Source: an uncultured Bacteroidota bacterium
Lineage (GTDB): Bacteria; Bacteroidota; Bacteroidia; AKYH767-A; 2013-40CM-41-45
Direction of reading: 5' to 3'
Length of the DNA stretch: 64,000 nucleotides
Assembly: GCA_937871435.1 (NCBI GenBank)
Contig: CALMQM010000039.1
Span: 1-64,000 of the forward strand
Positions 35,734 through 44,994 of this stretch are shown piece by piece; within the stretch, counting starts at the first letter, position 1; every line of letters starts with the position of its first letter. The translations under genes and the position numbers were made by a program. A model generated the notes under the pieces. It did no database searches and had not been told where the DNA came from. It saw only the letters and a program-made list of their open reading frames with translations.

Positions 35734-38700
35734 TTATTCCAGAATGATCTGACGTGTCACACTTCCATTAGATGTTGACAAGGTGAGATAATATATTCCT
35801 TTTGCACAAGACGACAGATCAACAACTTTACGATAGCCAGTAAGTACTCTGTGAGAATCCCTGAAGAATAACTGTCCAAGAGCATTCGTAATTTTCAGAT
35901 CGAAAACGGAAGAAGGATTGTCTACACGGATTTCAATCAATCCTGAACTTGGATTAGGATATGCGACCAATGAAACATTCCCGGCTATTGCATTAACTCC
36001 GGTAATCACATTGACGAAAATCGAATCGGTGCCCTGACAAGAGTGTGCATCAGTCACAACCACACTGTAAGTTCCTGTAGCATTTACACTGATCGTTTGT
36101 GTAGTGGCAGTAGTACTCCATGAATAAGCAGAATAACCGGCTCCGGCATCCAACGTGATGGTTTGTCCGGAGATGATATTCAATGTATCCGGGCCAAGGT
36201 TAATACTTGGTGGAGTCCAGATGTCAGCAGTTACAGGAACCCTGTTACTTGTACACGTACCATTGCTGGCTTCAACATAATAAGTAGTTGTGGAGGAGAA
36301 ATTGTCCTGGTAAGAAGTACCTGTCGTAATTATATTACCTCCGCTCGAGGCATCATACCATGTCATCGGATCTGAAGCACTTGCCTGCAGAGTCAGTTGA
36401 GCAGGACCACAATTTGATGCACCTGTTACAACAGGATCAGCAGGAACAGTGTTCACGACAGCATTCACAGCAACAGGGTTGCTTTCGCATCCTGTTACAC
36501 CTGCAACTGCATAGAAAATTGTTGTTGTGCTGATAGAAGGAGTAGTGAAATTCAGACCGGTGCCAAGTAAATTACCATTCGGAGCGTCATACCATGATAC
36601 AGGGTCTGAAGACGAAGCACTGAGATCAACGGTACCGGTTCCACAACGCGAGCCATCTGTCACAGTCGGATCAGCAGCCTGAGAAGAAATTACAGCATCC
36701 ACGGGAACACGAACACTCAGGCAGGATGTCCCTGCTTCCGCATAATATGTTGTTGTGACAGAAATCGACGGAGTAGTAAATGTTGTGCCTGTTCCCAGAG
36801 CAGTTCCGCCGCTGGCAACATCATACCAGGTTATCGGATCCGGTGATGAAGCTGTCAGATCAACCGTTCCGGGACCACAATGCGTTCCGGATGTAACAGT
36901 TGGCGGAGGTGTGACCACAATTTCGGCAAGTACAGGAACTCGCGCGCTCACACAGCTTCCATTGCTTGATTGCGCATAGTAGGTTGTTGATGTGTTCAAT
37001 ACAGGAGTAGTAAAATTAATTCCTGAAGCAACTTGTGTTCCGCCTGTAGCGGCGTCCCACCAGGTGACAGGATCAATCGCGGACGCACTAAGTACCATTG
37101 ATCCGGGACCACAGTGCGAAGCGTCGACACCTGTTGGTGTTCCTACTGTGGTAATATTCGCAGTAACTGCTACACGCGGACTTGGGCAAGCGCTGACTGC
37201 TTCAGCATAATAAATTGTAGGTTGTGATAAAACAGGAGTTACAAAATTGTATGTAGTTGCGAGAATGGTTCCTCCTGTTGGAACAGAATACCACGCTACC
37301 GGATCCGGTGAACTGGCGGTGAGAGTCACTGATACAGGGCCACATGCATTTACATCAGACACTGTAGGAGACGCTGCACTGTTGATGATTGCCTGAACCG
37401 GTACAGCTGCACTTGGACAGGAAGTGCCGGCAACAGCATAATAAGTTGTAGTGGTATTCAGGAAAGGTGTGGTGAAGGTGGTGCCACTTCCAACAAGCAA
37501 TCCTCCGCTTGCAGCATCATACCACGAAACCGGATCGGATGCTGTTGCAGTGAGTGTGACTGTACCCGGTCCGCAATTCGTAACATCCGGTGCGGTAGGT
37601 GCACTTGAAGTGGAATTGATAATTGCCTGAACAGGAATTCTGCCTGAGCAGGCACCGACCTGCAAATAATAGGTAGTCGTACTGTTCAGAGAAGGTGTAG
37701 TATAAGAAGAACCTGTTCCAAGTAAAGTACCTCCACTTGCTGCATCGTACCACTCCAGTGTTTGAGAAGAGTTAGCCGTCAATGTTACTGTTCCGTTTCC
37801 GCAACGCGTTTTATCAAATGCTGTTGTACCGGATGTTCCGATGATAGCCTCTGCAGAGATACGGTTGGTTCCGCAATTTTCATAAGGGACAAACACATAC
37901 CAATCGTAGAAATAGTAGTAGAAATTTGGACCGCCACTTGATCCATAAATTTCTAATGTACGTGAAATGTCATATGGATAAGCAACACCTGAATTGTTTC
38001 TGAATAATGTACCACTTCCCGCTCCAAGTCCAAGCTGGAAATCATTCCCGGGAGGGATACTGAAATCAAGATAGACACGGCTTTCTCCAACAGGAATATT
38101 CACCGTTTTGGATTGAAGAACCGTACCACCAGAGTTCCTGAATTCAATCGTGCGATTACCTGCAGATGTAGCATACACTTTCACTGAAATCAATCTGAAA
38201 TTAACACGCGAATCGAATTTGAGATATCCGTTTGAAGATGTACCACCGCCGCCGATTGTGTTGTCGTGCGGTTCCATCAAATCTCCTTTACCTTTGAAAG
38301 CCTCCACATAATAAGTCGTGCTATTGTTTAAGGAAGGTGTCACATAAGAAGAACCGGTTGAAACCAGATTTCCTCCGGTCGGAGCATTATACCAGAATAA
38401 TGAATCGGCAGAACTTCCGGGAGTAGCAGCTAACGTTACCGAGCCGTTTGTGCAATTGACACCGGATGTGGTCGAAGGATCAGCAGTATGAGCAAGGACG
38501 TTTACCGTGAGATAGCTTGAGTCATTAGTATAAGAAATATCATTCGTACGATGAATGATATAAGCTGACATCGTGTAAGTGCCTGTTGCAGAAAAGTTAT
38601 AAGTTTGATCAAATGTGAGCTGTGCACTTGTACCAGGCAGCAATGCGGAAGTCAATGTGTCCTGAAGCGTGGTTGTTGTTGTTCCATCATTAATTTTAAC

Positions 38701-39996
38701 TATGACCGGAATATTCGTTTCATTCGTCGCACCGTAATTTGTCAGCAGCATGCTGATCTGAACATTGTTGCTTCTGCATACTTTGTCAAGTGGTTCAATA
38801 AAATTATCGATCGCAACATCCTTTGATACTCCACCGCCTGGTCCCAGTTTTACCAGAGCAAAATTCTGTTTATTACTTGCATTTCTGAAATACCCGAATT
38901 CAGCGTATCCTCCGTCTGATGTTTCAATTCCACGATAAGCATGGTCATGATAAGCGCTTCCGTAGCTGTAGTTAGACCATTCCACATTTCCATTCACATC
39001 AGTTTTGATCAGGTAATAATTTGGATTGATCAGGTTAAAACTCCGAGTGATTCCGGCCATTACAAATCCTCCGTCAGAAGTGTTCTCAATAGTTTTTCCA
39101 CCGTCCTTTTTTGTCCCACCGTATACTTTAGTCCACAATGTATCTCCGTTCGCATCGGTACGAATCAGCCAGATGTCTGTATCACCAAGACCATTTGCTA
39201 AACTGTCTGCATCACCAACCAACACATATCCTCCACCTGCGGCAATTTGTACATAGTGTGCCTCCTGCAAACCGTTATTTGCATATGTTTTTTGCCACTG
39301 AACATTTCCATTCGCGTCGGTTTTTACCATGTAGAAATCACCGTCGAGATTTCCATAGCTGTAAGTTTGTCCACCAATGATGAATCCTCCATCCGCAGTT
39401 TGTTGAATTGAGTTTCCGATTTCATAGGATTGTCCACCGATATTTTTCGTCCACAATGAATCACCGTTTGAGTCAAGACGAACTAGGTAAATATCGTAGT
39501 ACTGCGTGCCTGCTGTGTAATTGATACCAACTGCTGCATACCCTCCATCTGATGTTTGAACGATAGCTTCTAATTCCTGTAAGCCTGTGTCTCCCACAGT
39601 TTTCGCCCAGGTTTGAATGCCACTTGCATTTGTTTTGATGATCCAGCCATCGTTCCCACCTCTGCCATAGCTACCTGTAAAACCGGCGATGACAAATCCG
39701 CCATCACTTGTAGGTTTCACCATGTTACCGAAATCGTATTGGGTTCCACCGAAGGATTTGTTCCAGAGTGTGTTGCCGTATGCGTCTGTACGAACCAGCC
39801 AAACATCTGCCTGGCCATTACTATACGTGTTCGTCATTCCTGTGAGAATAAATCCACTGTCTGGCATTTGTTCCATCCAGCGTCCATCCTCGTTTTCAAC
39901 ACCGCCATATTCTTTACTGAATGCGATTTGTGCCTTCCCGGAATATCCGAATGACAAAAGAAGTGCAAGCAGAGAGAGAGAGAAGATTTGTTTCAT
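35734..39996 (-). CDS. T9SS-sorted propeller/Ig-like adhesin-type protein (1420 residues)
   Basis: The start at 39996 (MKQIFSLSLLALLLSFG) gives a signal peptide ending 'GKAQ'. It shares the architecture of its neighbour: seven propeller-like repeats ('TSDGGFVIAGFTGSYG', 'WxKSFGGTQYD'), a CARDB-like domain, then eight Ig_7 domains instead of four. The first Ig_7 is split: after 'NNSTTYYVEAF' comes about 145 residues of different sequence, rich in 'VKVYATSAGNRTIEF' and 'FYYYFYDWYVFVPYE', before the domain resumes as 'NRISAEAIIG'. The sorting domain is 'LVAYPNPSSGLIEIRV' ... 'AKGIYYLTLSTSNG'. A -7 box (TATTTTTG, minus strand, 40021-40028) stands 24 nt before the ATG. Confidence 0.88.
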   Translation of the reverse strand: MKQIFSLSLLALLLSFGYSGKAQIAFSKEYGGVENEDGRWMEQMPDSGFILTGMTNTYSNGQADVWLVRTDAYGNTLWNKSFGGTQYDFGNMVKPTSDGGFVIAGFTGSYGRGGNDGWIIKTNASGIQTWAKTVGDTGLQELEAIVQTSDGGYAAVGINYTAGTQYYDIYLVRLDSNGDSLWTKNIGGQSYEIGNSIQQTADGGFIIGGQTYSYGNLDGDFYMVKTDANGNVQWQKTYANNGLQEAHYVQIAAGGGYVLVGDADSLANGLGDTDIWLIRTDANGDTLWTKVYGGTKKDGGKTIENTSDGGFVMAGITRSFNLINPNYYLIKTDVNGNVEWSNYSYGSAYHDHAYRGIETSDGGYAEFGYFRNASNKQNFALVKLGPGGGVSKDVAIDNFIEPLDKVCRSNNVQISMLLTNYGATNETNIPVIVKINDGTTTTTLQDTLTSALLPGTSAQLTFDQTYNFSATGTYTMSAYIIHRTNDISYTNDSSYLTVNVLAHTADPSTTSGVNCTNGSVTLAATPGSSADSLFWYNAPTGGNLVSTGSSYVTPSLNNSTTYYVEAFKGKGDLMEPHDNTIGGGGTSSNGYLKFDSRVNFRLISVKVYATSAGNRTIEFRNSGGTVLQSKTVNIPVGESRVYLDFSIPPGNDFQLGLGAGSGTLFRNNSGVAYPYDISRTLEIYGSSGGPNFYYYFYDWYVFVPYENCGTNRISAEAIIGTSGTTAFDKTRCGNGTVTLTANSSQTLEWYDAASGGTLLGTGSSYTTPSLNSTTTYYLQVGACSGRIPVQAIINSTSSAPTAPDVTNCGPGTVTLTATASDPVSWYDAASGGLLVGSGTTFTTPFLNTTTTYYAVAGTSCPSAAVPVQAIINSAASPTVSDVNACGPVSVTLTASSPDPVAWYSVPTGGTILATTYNFVTPVLSQPTIYYAEAVSACPSPRVAVTANITTVGTPTGVDASHCGPGSMVLSASAIDPVTWWDAATGGTQVASGINFTTPVLNTSTTYYAQSSNGSCVSARVPVLAEIVVTPPPTVTSGTHCGPGTVDLTASSPDPITWYDVASGGTALGTGTTFTTPSISVTTTYYAEAGTSCLSVRVPVDAVISSQAADPTVTDGSRCGTGTVDLSASSSDPVSWYDAPNGNLLGTGLNFTTPSISTTTIFYAVAGVTGCESNPVAVNAVVNTVPADPVVTGASNCGPAQLTLQASASDPMTWYDASSGGNIITTGTSYQDNFSSTTTYYVEASNGTCTSNRVPVTADIWTPPSINLGPDTLNIISGQTITLDAGAGYSAYSWSTTATTQTISVNATGTYSVVVTDAHSCQGTDSIFVNVITGVNAIAGNVSLVAYPNPSSGLIEIRVDNPSSVFDLKITNALGQLFFRDSHRVLTGYRKVVDLSSCAKGIYYLTLSTSNGSVTRQIILE

Positions 39997-40020
39997 ATAT
40001 TTATCGGGAGAATTTTTTTG

Positions 40021-40028
40021 CAAAAATA
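40021..40028 (-). promoter_or_regulatory. -7 box of the 1420-residue cargo gene
   Basis: TATTTTTG followed by C on the minus strand fits TAnnTTTG(C). Distance to the ATG at 39996 is 24 nt. No TTG is found at the ideal spacing. Confidence 0.4.
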
Positions 40029-40436
40029 GTTGATTATTAAGCAGCTACTGTCCGAATCAGGTAAAAAGAAATTAACAATTCGTATACATCAGGATTTCTT
40101 CATTTTTCCTCCAAAACCCGCAACAGATAAGGCTTTAAGCGGGTTTTCACCGGAAATAAAAGATCCTGATTTTTCGCGGTAAGATGTAGCATTTAACGCC
40201 TAATTCTTACAAAAGTTTTGTAAGAAACATCGTTTTTAAAATAATTTCTCAGGCCGCAAATGATCAATCAGAAAGGGTACACTCCTCGTACTTAAATTGA
40301 GAAAAAGTATTGAAGGTGGATTTTGGAATTTAAAAGACATGAATTGTTTTTTCTGCAGCCACAATTTTCGAAATTTCAGAGGATAATCTTAACATTAAAT
40401 CAGGCATTTGTCTCCTCAATTTCACCACCGGAGACG
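40029..40436. other. Intergenic region between divergent cargo genes
   Basis: About 400 bases with no ORF of note. It holds the 23-nt palindrome described separately and flanking AT-rich DNA. It probably carries the control sites of both divergent genes. Confidence 0.6.
40204..40226. promoter_or_regulatory. Perfect 23-nt palindrome (operator candidate)
   Basis: TTCTTACAAAA (40204-40214), central G, then TTTTGTAAGAA (40216-40226): 11-bp arms with no mismatch and a 1-nt centre. That is too tight for an RNA hairpin and typical of a dimeric repressor or activator site. TCTTACAAAA also occurs at 60891-60900 and 60932-60941 upstream of another cargo gene. Confidence 0.55.
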
Positions 40437-40444
40437 TACATTTG
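40437..40444 (+). promoter_or_regulatory. -7 box of the 281-residue cargo gene
   Basis: TACATTTG matches TAnnTTTG and lies 17 nt before the ATG at 40462. No TTG at the ideal spacing. Confidence 0.4.
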
Positions 40445-40461
40445 TGTGCAATTATAATTCG

Positions 40462-41307
40462 ATGCAGAAATTTCTCCTGTTCTTCCTTCTATGTTCAGGG
40501 ATTGTGCATGCGCAGAATCCTGTTCCAAATCCGGGCTTTGAACTTTGGTCGTTGGGAGAAGCGGATGAATGGCTTAGCAATAATTCATTGCCTGATGTAC
40601 TCACTGTTGAACCAACTCTTGATGCGAATACAGGGCTTACTGCTTGCCGGGGATCTGTTGTGGATGTAGCAGGTACAATAATTCCTCCTTTCCTCGGTTC
40701 AAATGGATTAGGTGGATTTGGTTTTTCGATTCAACAAGCGTATACAACTTTTCAATGTTGGTACAAGACGGATCTTCAGGGAGGGGATGCGTTCATTGTT
40801 ACTGTTGTGATGTATGATGACTCCACGCAAGTTGTTGGCTATGGTGACATCGCTATCACCACTTCATCTAATTCCTATTCATTAATCTCGGTCCCTATAA
40901 ATTACCCTTTCGGTACGGATGTAGCTTCCTGTGTCATTCAATTTATAATTGCAGATACAAGTGGAGGAAGTATAGCTCATGCTGCATCCTCATTCATTGT
41001 GGACGATGTGGAATTGACAGGTATCAATGGAGTCGCATTAACAGGTAAAGAATCTGAATTTTTGAGCTATCCAAACCCTGCAACCGGCAGTCTCACGATC
41101 TCTTCCCGGCTTTTGAGTAAGTCAGGTACACGGGTTTCGGTTACAGGGCAGGATGGAAAAACGACAACTCTTCGCAATACGGCTTTTTCCAGACATTCTC
41201 AGCAAAATTGGAAACTTGATACAAGTAAGCTGACTCCGGGAAGTTACATTTTGAGCATCCGGAATGAGGATGTGGTACTTTCGAAAAGAATACTTGTGAT
41301 TCACTGA
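40462..41307 (+). CDS. Small T9SS-sorted secreted protein (paralogue 1)
   Basis: A 281-residue protein starting at ATG 40462 with signal peptide 'QKFLLFFLLCSGIVHAQ'; the frame can be read 18 codons further upstream, but those residues are not signal-like. The mature protein begins 'NPVPNPGFELWSLGEADEW', a phrase typical of carbohydrate-binding-like jelly-roll domains in Bacteroidota, and carries 'FIVDDVELTGI' about 170 residues later. The end 'FLSYPNPATGSLTISS' ... 'TPGSYILSIRNED' is a sorting domain. The next gene is a clear paralogue. The ligand is unknown. Confidence 0.8.
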   Translation: MQKFLLFFLLCSGIVHAQNPVPNPGFELWSLGEADEWLSNNSLPDVLTVEPTLDANTGLTACRGSVVDVAGTIIPPFLGSNGLGGFGFSIQQAYTTFQCWYKTDLQGGDAFIVTVVMYDDSTQVVGYGDIAITTSSNSYSLISVPINYPFGTDVASCVIQFIIADTSGGSIAHAASSFIVDDVELTGINGVALTGKESEFLSYPNPATGSLTISSRLLSKSGTRVSVTGQDGKTTTLRNTAFSRHSQQNWKLDTSKLTPGSYILSIRNEDVVLSKRILVIH

Positions 41308-41477
41308 AAGTGACAGGATTCAAAAATGAGTGAAAGTGCTTTTCCGGGTATTCCATTTTTTCTTATTTTCGAAAAAATTCCTTCCGGTTAAAAAGGTTGA
41401 ATTTTATGCTAATTCCTCAGGAATTTGGTTTTGGCGCAGGATTGTTTTGTAAAAAATATAAATCAAATAAGATACAA

Positions 41478-42311
41478 ATGAAAAAACTCTACTCTTTACT
41501 CTCAGTTGCATTCATTTCTGTGGCAGCATTTGCTCAGAATCCAGTGTTAAATCCCGGCTTTGAAAACTGGTCCGGAAGTAATCCTTCAAACTGGACTACA
41601 TCAAATTCATCCCAAGGCAACCCGATCACAAAAGCTACTCCGGGCTATTCTTCCGCTTCAGCTGCAAAACTCACAGCGATTGCCACTGCCGGAGGAACCG
41701 CTCTGCCGCTGATGACCAGCGAAGGAACCGGATTTTCAGTTACTCATGCTTACAGCAATCTGGAACTCTGGTACAAAGCGGCTTTCGTCGCTTCAGATGT
41801 ATGTAATGTAACAGTTTCTTTTCTGGATGCATCCAACAATGCAATTGGTGGCGGAGCAAAAACAATTAATACTAACACCACAACCTTCACACATGTCACT
41901 GTTCCTTTGACAGTGGTGGGTACTCCGGCGAAATGTCAAATCACATTTACAGTTGTCAATCCTGGCGGAGGAATTGTTATCGTTAACCTCGGCTCAACGA
42001 TTACATTGGATGATATCGAACTGACAGGTGTGATCGGGATTGATGAGTTAAAAGAAAATTCTGATCTCGTGGTCTATCCTAATCCGGTTCATGACAGAAT
42101 GCTGATGCAGGTGACTACAACTCCGGGTGAAAAAATTACATGGTCTCTGACTGACGCTTCAGGAAAAGTAGTTGCAACCAGGAAATCAGAAATCGTTTCT
42201 TCAGATATTCTGAAAGACGAAATGCAGCTTCCTCAACTTGCAAAAGGATTTTATGTTCTTAGCCTGCAATCAGACACAAGAAGAGCAACACGCAGAGTAG
42301 TGATCGAGTAA
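41478..42311 (+). CDS. Small T9SS-sorted secreted protein (paralogue 2)
   Basis: A 277-residue protein; ATG 41478 starts signal peptide 'MKKLYSLLSVAFISVAAFAQ'. The mature N-terminus 'NPVLNPGFENWSGSNPSNW' and the segment 'ITLDDIELTGVIGI' match the preceding gene, so the two arose by tandem duplication. The jelly-roll-like body is followed by a sorting domain ('LVVYPNPVHDRMLMQV', 'AKGFYVLSLQSDT'). A 170-base spacer separates the genes. It ends at a strong bidirectional terminator. Confidence 0.82.
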   Translation: MKKLYSLLSVAFISVAAFAQNPVLNPGFENWSGSNPSNWTTSNSSQGNPITKATPGYSSASAAKLTAIATAGGTALPLMTSEGTGFSVTHAYSNLELWYKAAFVASDVCNVTVSFLDASNNAIGGGAKTINTNTTTFTHVTVPLTVVGTPAKCQITFTVVNPGGGIVIVNLGSTITLDDIELTGVIGIDELKENSDLVVYPNPVHDRMLMQVTTTPGEKITWSLTDASGKVVATRKSEIVSSDILKDEMQLPQLAKGFYVLSLQSDTRRATRRVVIE

Positions 42312-42330
42312 AGATATTCTCTTATATAAT

Positions 42331-42380
42331 AAAAGGGTGAAGAGTGTGGGAAATTGATTCCCCGGACTCTTCACCCTTTT
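42331..42380. terminator. Bidirectional terminator between cargo gene and EF-G paralogue
   Basis: AAAAGGGTGAAGAGT (42331-42345) and ACTCTTCACCCTTTT (42366-42380) are perfectly complementary over 15 bp, with an inner GGGAA/TTCCC stem. A and T runs on the ends suit both converging genes. A partial copy of the arm (CTTTTCACTCTTCACTCTTA) follows at once. Confidence 0.93.
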
Positions 42381-42397
42381 CTTTTCACTCTTCACTC

Positions 42398-44524
42398 TTA
42401 ATGAACTTCCGTCACTTTGTATTCATCCGCAAGTTTGCGTTGAATCTCTCCCGGCACCGGTGCATATTCTGCAAAATGACCGGTATAACTTCCACGTCCT
42501 TGAGTAATAGAACGCAAAGAAGTAGAATACTTGTCGAGTTCAGACAATGGCGTCCTGGCTTTGATGACCTGGTATTTTCCTTTTGAATCCATTCCCATAA
42601 TGATGGAACGGCGGGTTTGTAAATCAGTTACAACATCTCCCATCAACTCTTCAGGAACGAGAATTTCTACATCATAAATTGGTTCCAGGATCTTAGGATC
42701 AGCCTGATGGAAAGCTTCTTTGAAAGCCATCATTCCGGCAATCTTAAAGGAGATATCGTTGGAATCAACCGGATGCATTTTACCATCGTAAACGATCACA
42801 CGAATGTCACGCACATAAGATCCTGTGAGTGGCCCTTCCTGCATTTTTTCCATAACACCTTTTTGGATGGATGGAATAAATCGTTGATCAATTACACCAC
42901 CAACAATACAATTGTAGAATACAAGTTTTCCGCCCCACGGCAATTCGATGATTTCTTTTTCCCTCACATGATGTTCGTGCGGTTCAGCCATGCCATCATG
43001 ATACGGTTCAATTTTCATGTATACTTCTCCGAATTGTCCGGCACCGCCACTTTGTTTTTTATGCCTGTATGAAGCCATCGCATTGCGCTGAATGGTTTCT
43101 CTGTATGGAATACGAGGTTTACCGAATTCCACTTCCAGGTGATAGATTTTTTCTATTCTCCATTTCACTACATTCAAATGCAATTCACCTTGTCCTCCCA
43201 AAATCACCTGACGCAATTCCCTGGAGTATTCAATGGTTACAGTAGGATCTTCCTGATGAATTTCCGCAAGCACCCCGCCGAGTTTTTCATCGTCGGTTTT
43301 ATTTTTTGCAACGATGGAAACTCTGAGTCTTGGATCTGGGAAATGAATTGTATCAATAGAGATGTTCTTTCCTGCAGCACACAAAGTATGATTGGTGAAT
43401 GTGTCTTTTAGCTTTAATGTAGTGCCGATATCACCGGCAGTGAGTTTGGCAATAGGATTTCTGTTTTTACCATCCATGATGAACAGTTGATTCAGCCTTT
43501 CTGTATGACCGGTTGCTGAATTCACCAGATCCATTCCGGCTGTAACTTCACCGGACATGACTTTGAAGAACGACAGTTTGCCCAGATGTGGTTCAATCAG
43601 TGTTTTGAAAACGAATACAACCGGAGGTCCTTTAGGATCGCATGGAAGATCTTTTCCATCTTCAGTTTTTTCAGGCAAAAGTTCTGTAGCGGATGGCGCT
43701 ACATTATCGATGAATCCCATGAGGCGTCCGCTTCCCATATCTTTTTTCGCGGAGAGACAAAAAACAGGATACACATCGTGGTGTAACATTCCGAGTTTCA
43801 ATCCTTGTTTCAACTGATCTTCATCGAGCGAGCCTTTTTCAAAATAGAGCTCCATTAATTTTTCATCGTTTTCCGCCGCCTTTTCTACCAAAGCATTGTG
43901 TAAACGATTGGCTTTTTCAAGTTCGTCGGCAGGGATATCAAGTTTTTGTGGTTTCCCGCCTGCAGGAGGAAACGTATACATTTTCATCGTGAGCAAATCG
44001 ATGATCGAATCAAAAGCATCTCCCTGCTTTAAGGGATATTGCATCACTGTGATGGCATTGCCAAAACGTTGACGGGCTTGTTCAACAGTGTTATCGAAAT
44101 CAGACTTTGCATGATCCACATGGTTGACGGCAAACAGGATAGGTTTCTGAAATTTCTCTACGTAATTCCAGATGAGTTCCGTTCCTACTTCCACGCCGTT
44201 TTCAGCATTCAGCATCATGACAGCAGTATCCGCGACACGTAAGGCACTGATCACTTCACCAATAAAATCATCGAGTCCCGGAGTATCAATGATATTGATT
44301 TTATAATCTTTCCATTCTGTATGCAATGTTGTTGCATACACCGAACTGTTGCGTTCATGTTCTATTTCGTGGTAATCTGAGACCGTATTTTTTTCTTCGA
44401 CAGTACCACGTCGATTGATTAAACCGGCTTCGAAGAGCATGGCTTCCGCCAAAGTGGTCTTACCGGATTTCGAAGCCCCGACCAGGACTACATTTTTTAT
44501 GTGTTTATCATCATAGACTTTCAT
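42398..44524 (-). CDS. Elongation factor G paralogue with altered GTPase motifs
   Basis: A 708-residue, five-domain translational GTPase-like protein. The P-loop is intact (GASKSGKT, residues 16-23). Other G motifs differ from canonical EF-G: switch I has R58-N-S-S-V62 instead of RGITI; switch II is D80-T-P-G-L84, so the catalytic histidine of DTPGH is leucine; and the guanine-specificity motif NKxD is N134-H-V-D137. Domains II-V are present, including 'SGGAGQFGEVYMKIEP' in domain IV and 'MMAFKEAFHQADPKILEP' in domain V. This is the pattern expected of the Bacteroidota EF-G2 type, described in Bacteroides as acting without GTP hydrolysis. The canonical fusA should lie elsewhere near rpsL/rpsG. 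Confidence 0.88.
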   Translation of the reverse strand: MKVYDDKHIKNVVLVGASKSGKTTLAEAMLFEAGLINRRGTVEEKNTVSDYHEIEHERNSSVYATTLHTEWKDYKINIIDTPGLDDFIGEVISALRVADTAVMMLNAENGVEVGTELIWNYVEKFQKPILFAVNHVDHAKSDFDNTVEQARQRFGNAITVMQYPLKQGDAFDSIIDLLTMKMYTFPPAGGKPQKLDIPADELEKANRLHNALVEKAAENDEKLMELYFEKGSLDEDQLKQGLKLGMLHHDVYPVFCLSAKKDMGSGRLMGFIDNVAPSATELLPEKTEDGKDLPCDPKGPPVVFVFKTLIEPHLGKLSFFKVMSGEVTAGMDLVNSATGHTERLNQLFIMDGKNRNPIAKLTAGDIGTTLKLKDTFTNHTLCAAGKNISIDTIHFPDPRLRVSIVAKNKTDDEKLGGVLAEIHQEDPTVTIEYSRELRQVILGGQGELHLNVVKWRIEKIYHLEVEFGKPRIPYRETIQRNAMASYRHKKQSGGAGQFGEVYMKIEPYHDGMAEPHEHHVREKEIIELPWGGKLVFYNCIVGGVIDQRFIPSIQKGVMEKMQEGPLTGSYVRDIRVIVYDGKMHPVDSNDISFKIAGMMAFKEAFHQADPKILEPIYDVEILVPEELMGDVVTDLQTRRSIIMGMDSKGKYQVIKARTPLSELDKYSTSLRSITQGRGSYTGHFAEYAPVPGEIQRKLADEYKVTEVH

Positions 44525-44994
44525 ACACGATTGGTTTTAGATTAGAAATGATATGTAAAATGGATTCGTCAAGACGCGAGTCTCGAATTACGCTTTGAAG
44601 AAAGAGCAGAAGAAAAAAATCTGCTGACAAACTTTCGCAGTTTAAAGCGCTCTTTTAATATGTTCTTAATGGTGGAGTAGCATCGCCGCCCATAGAAAAG
44701 AGATTTTGAAAATCCAATAGATAAATTTAAACTAATTTCTCAATATCAAACAAAGATTTTTATCATAAAAAATGCACCCAAAAATTGATTTTTGGGGTTT
44801 GAAGGCAGATTTTGATGTACTCTCTTCCCAGGATTCACCCTTAAAAAGCTCCGAAACACCTTTATTGACGCGGCTTTTAGATTCATCCGATTGAACCTGA
44901 GCGAACCGTACGCGGAAAAAATTATTAGTTGACTTATACAACAAATGTCACCTTTACTTTATTGAAGACTTTGTAAATTTGTATCCGAAAATCA
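44525..44994. other. Intergenic region with a possible interspersed-repeat ORF
   Basis: A 470-base gap with no established gene. On the minus strand 44732-44944 is a 70-codon frame ('VRFAQVQSDESKSRVNKGVS', 'FKPQKSIFGCIFYDKNLC') whose wording resembles short ORFs I recall as recurring in Bacteroidota intergenic DNA. It may be a repeat element rather than a gene. A -7-like TAAATTTG (44974-44981) lies 13 nt before the DUF983 ATG. Confidence 0.35.
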
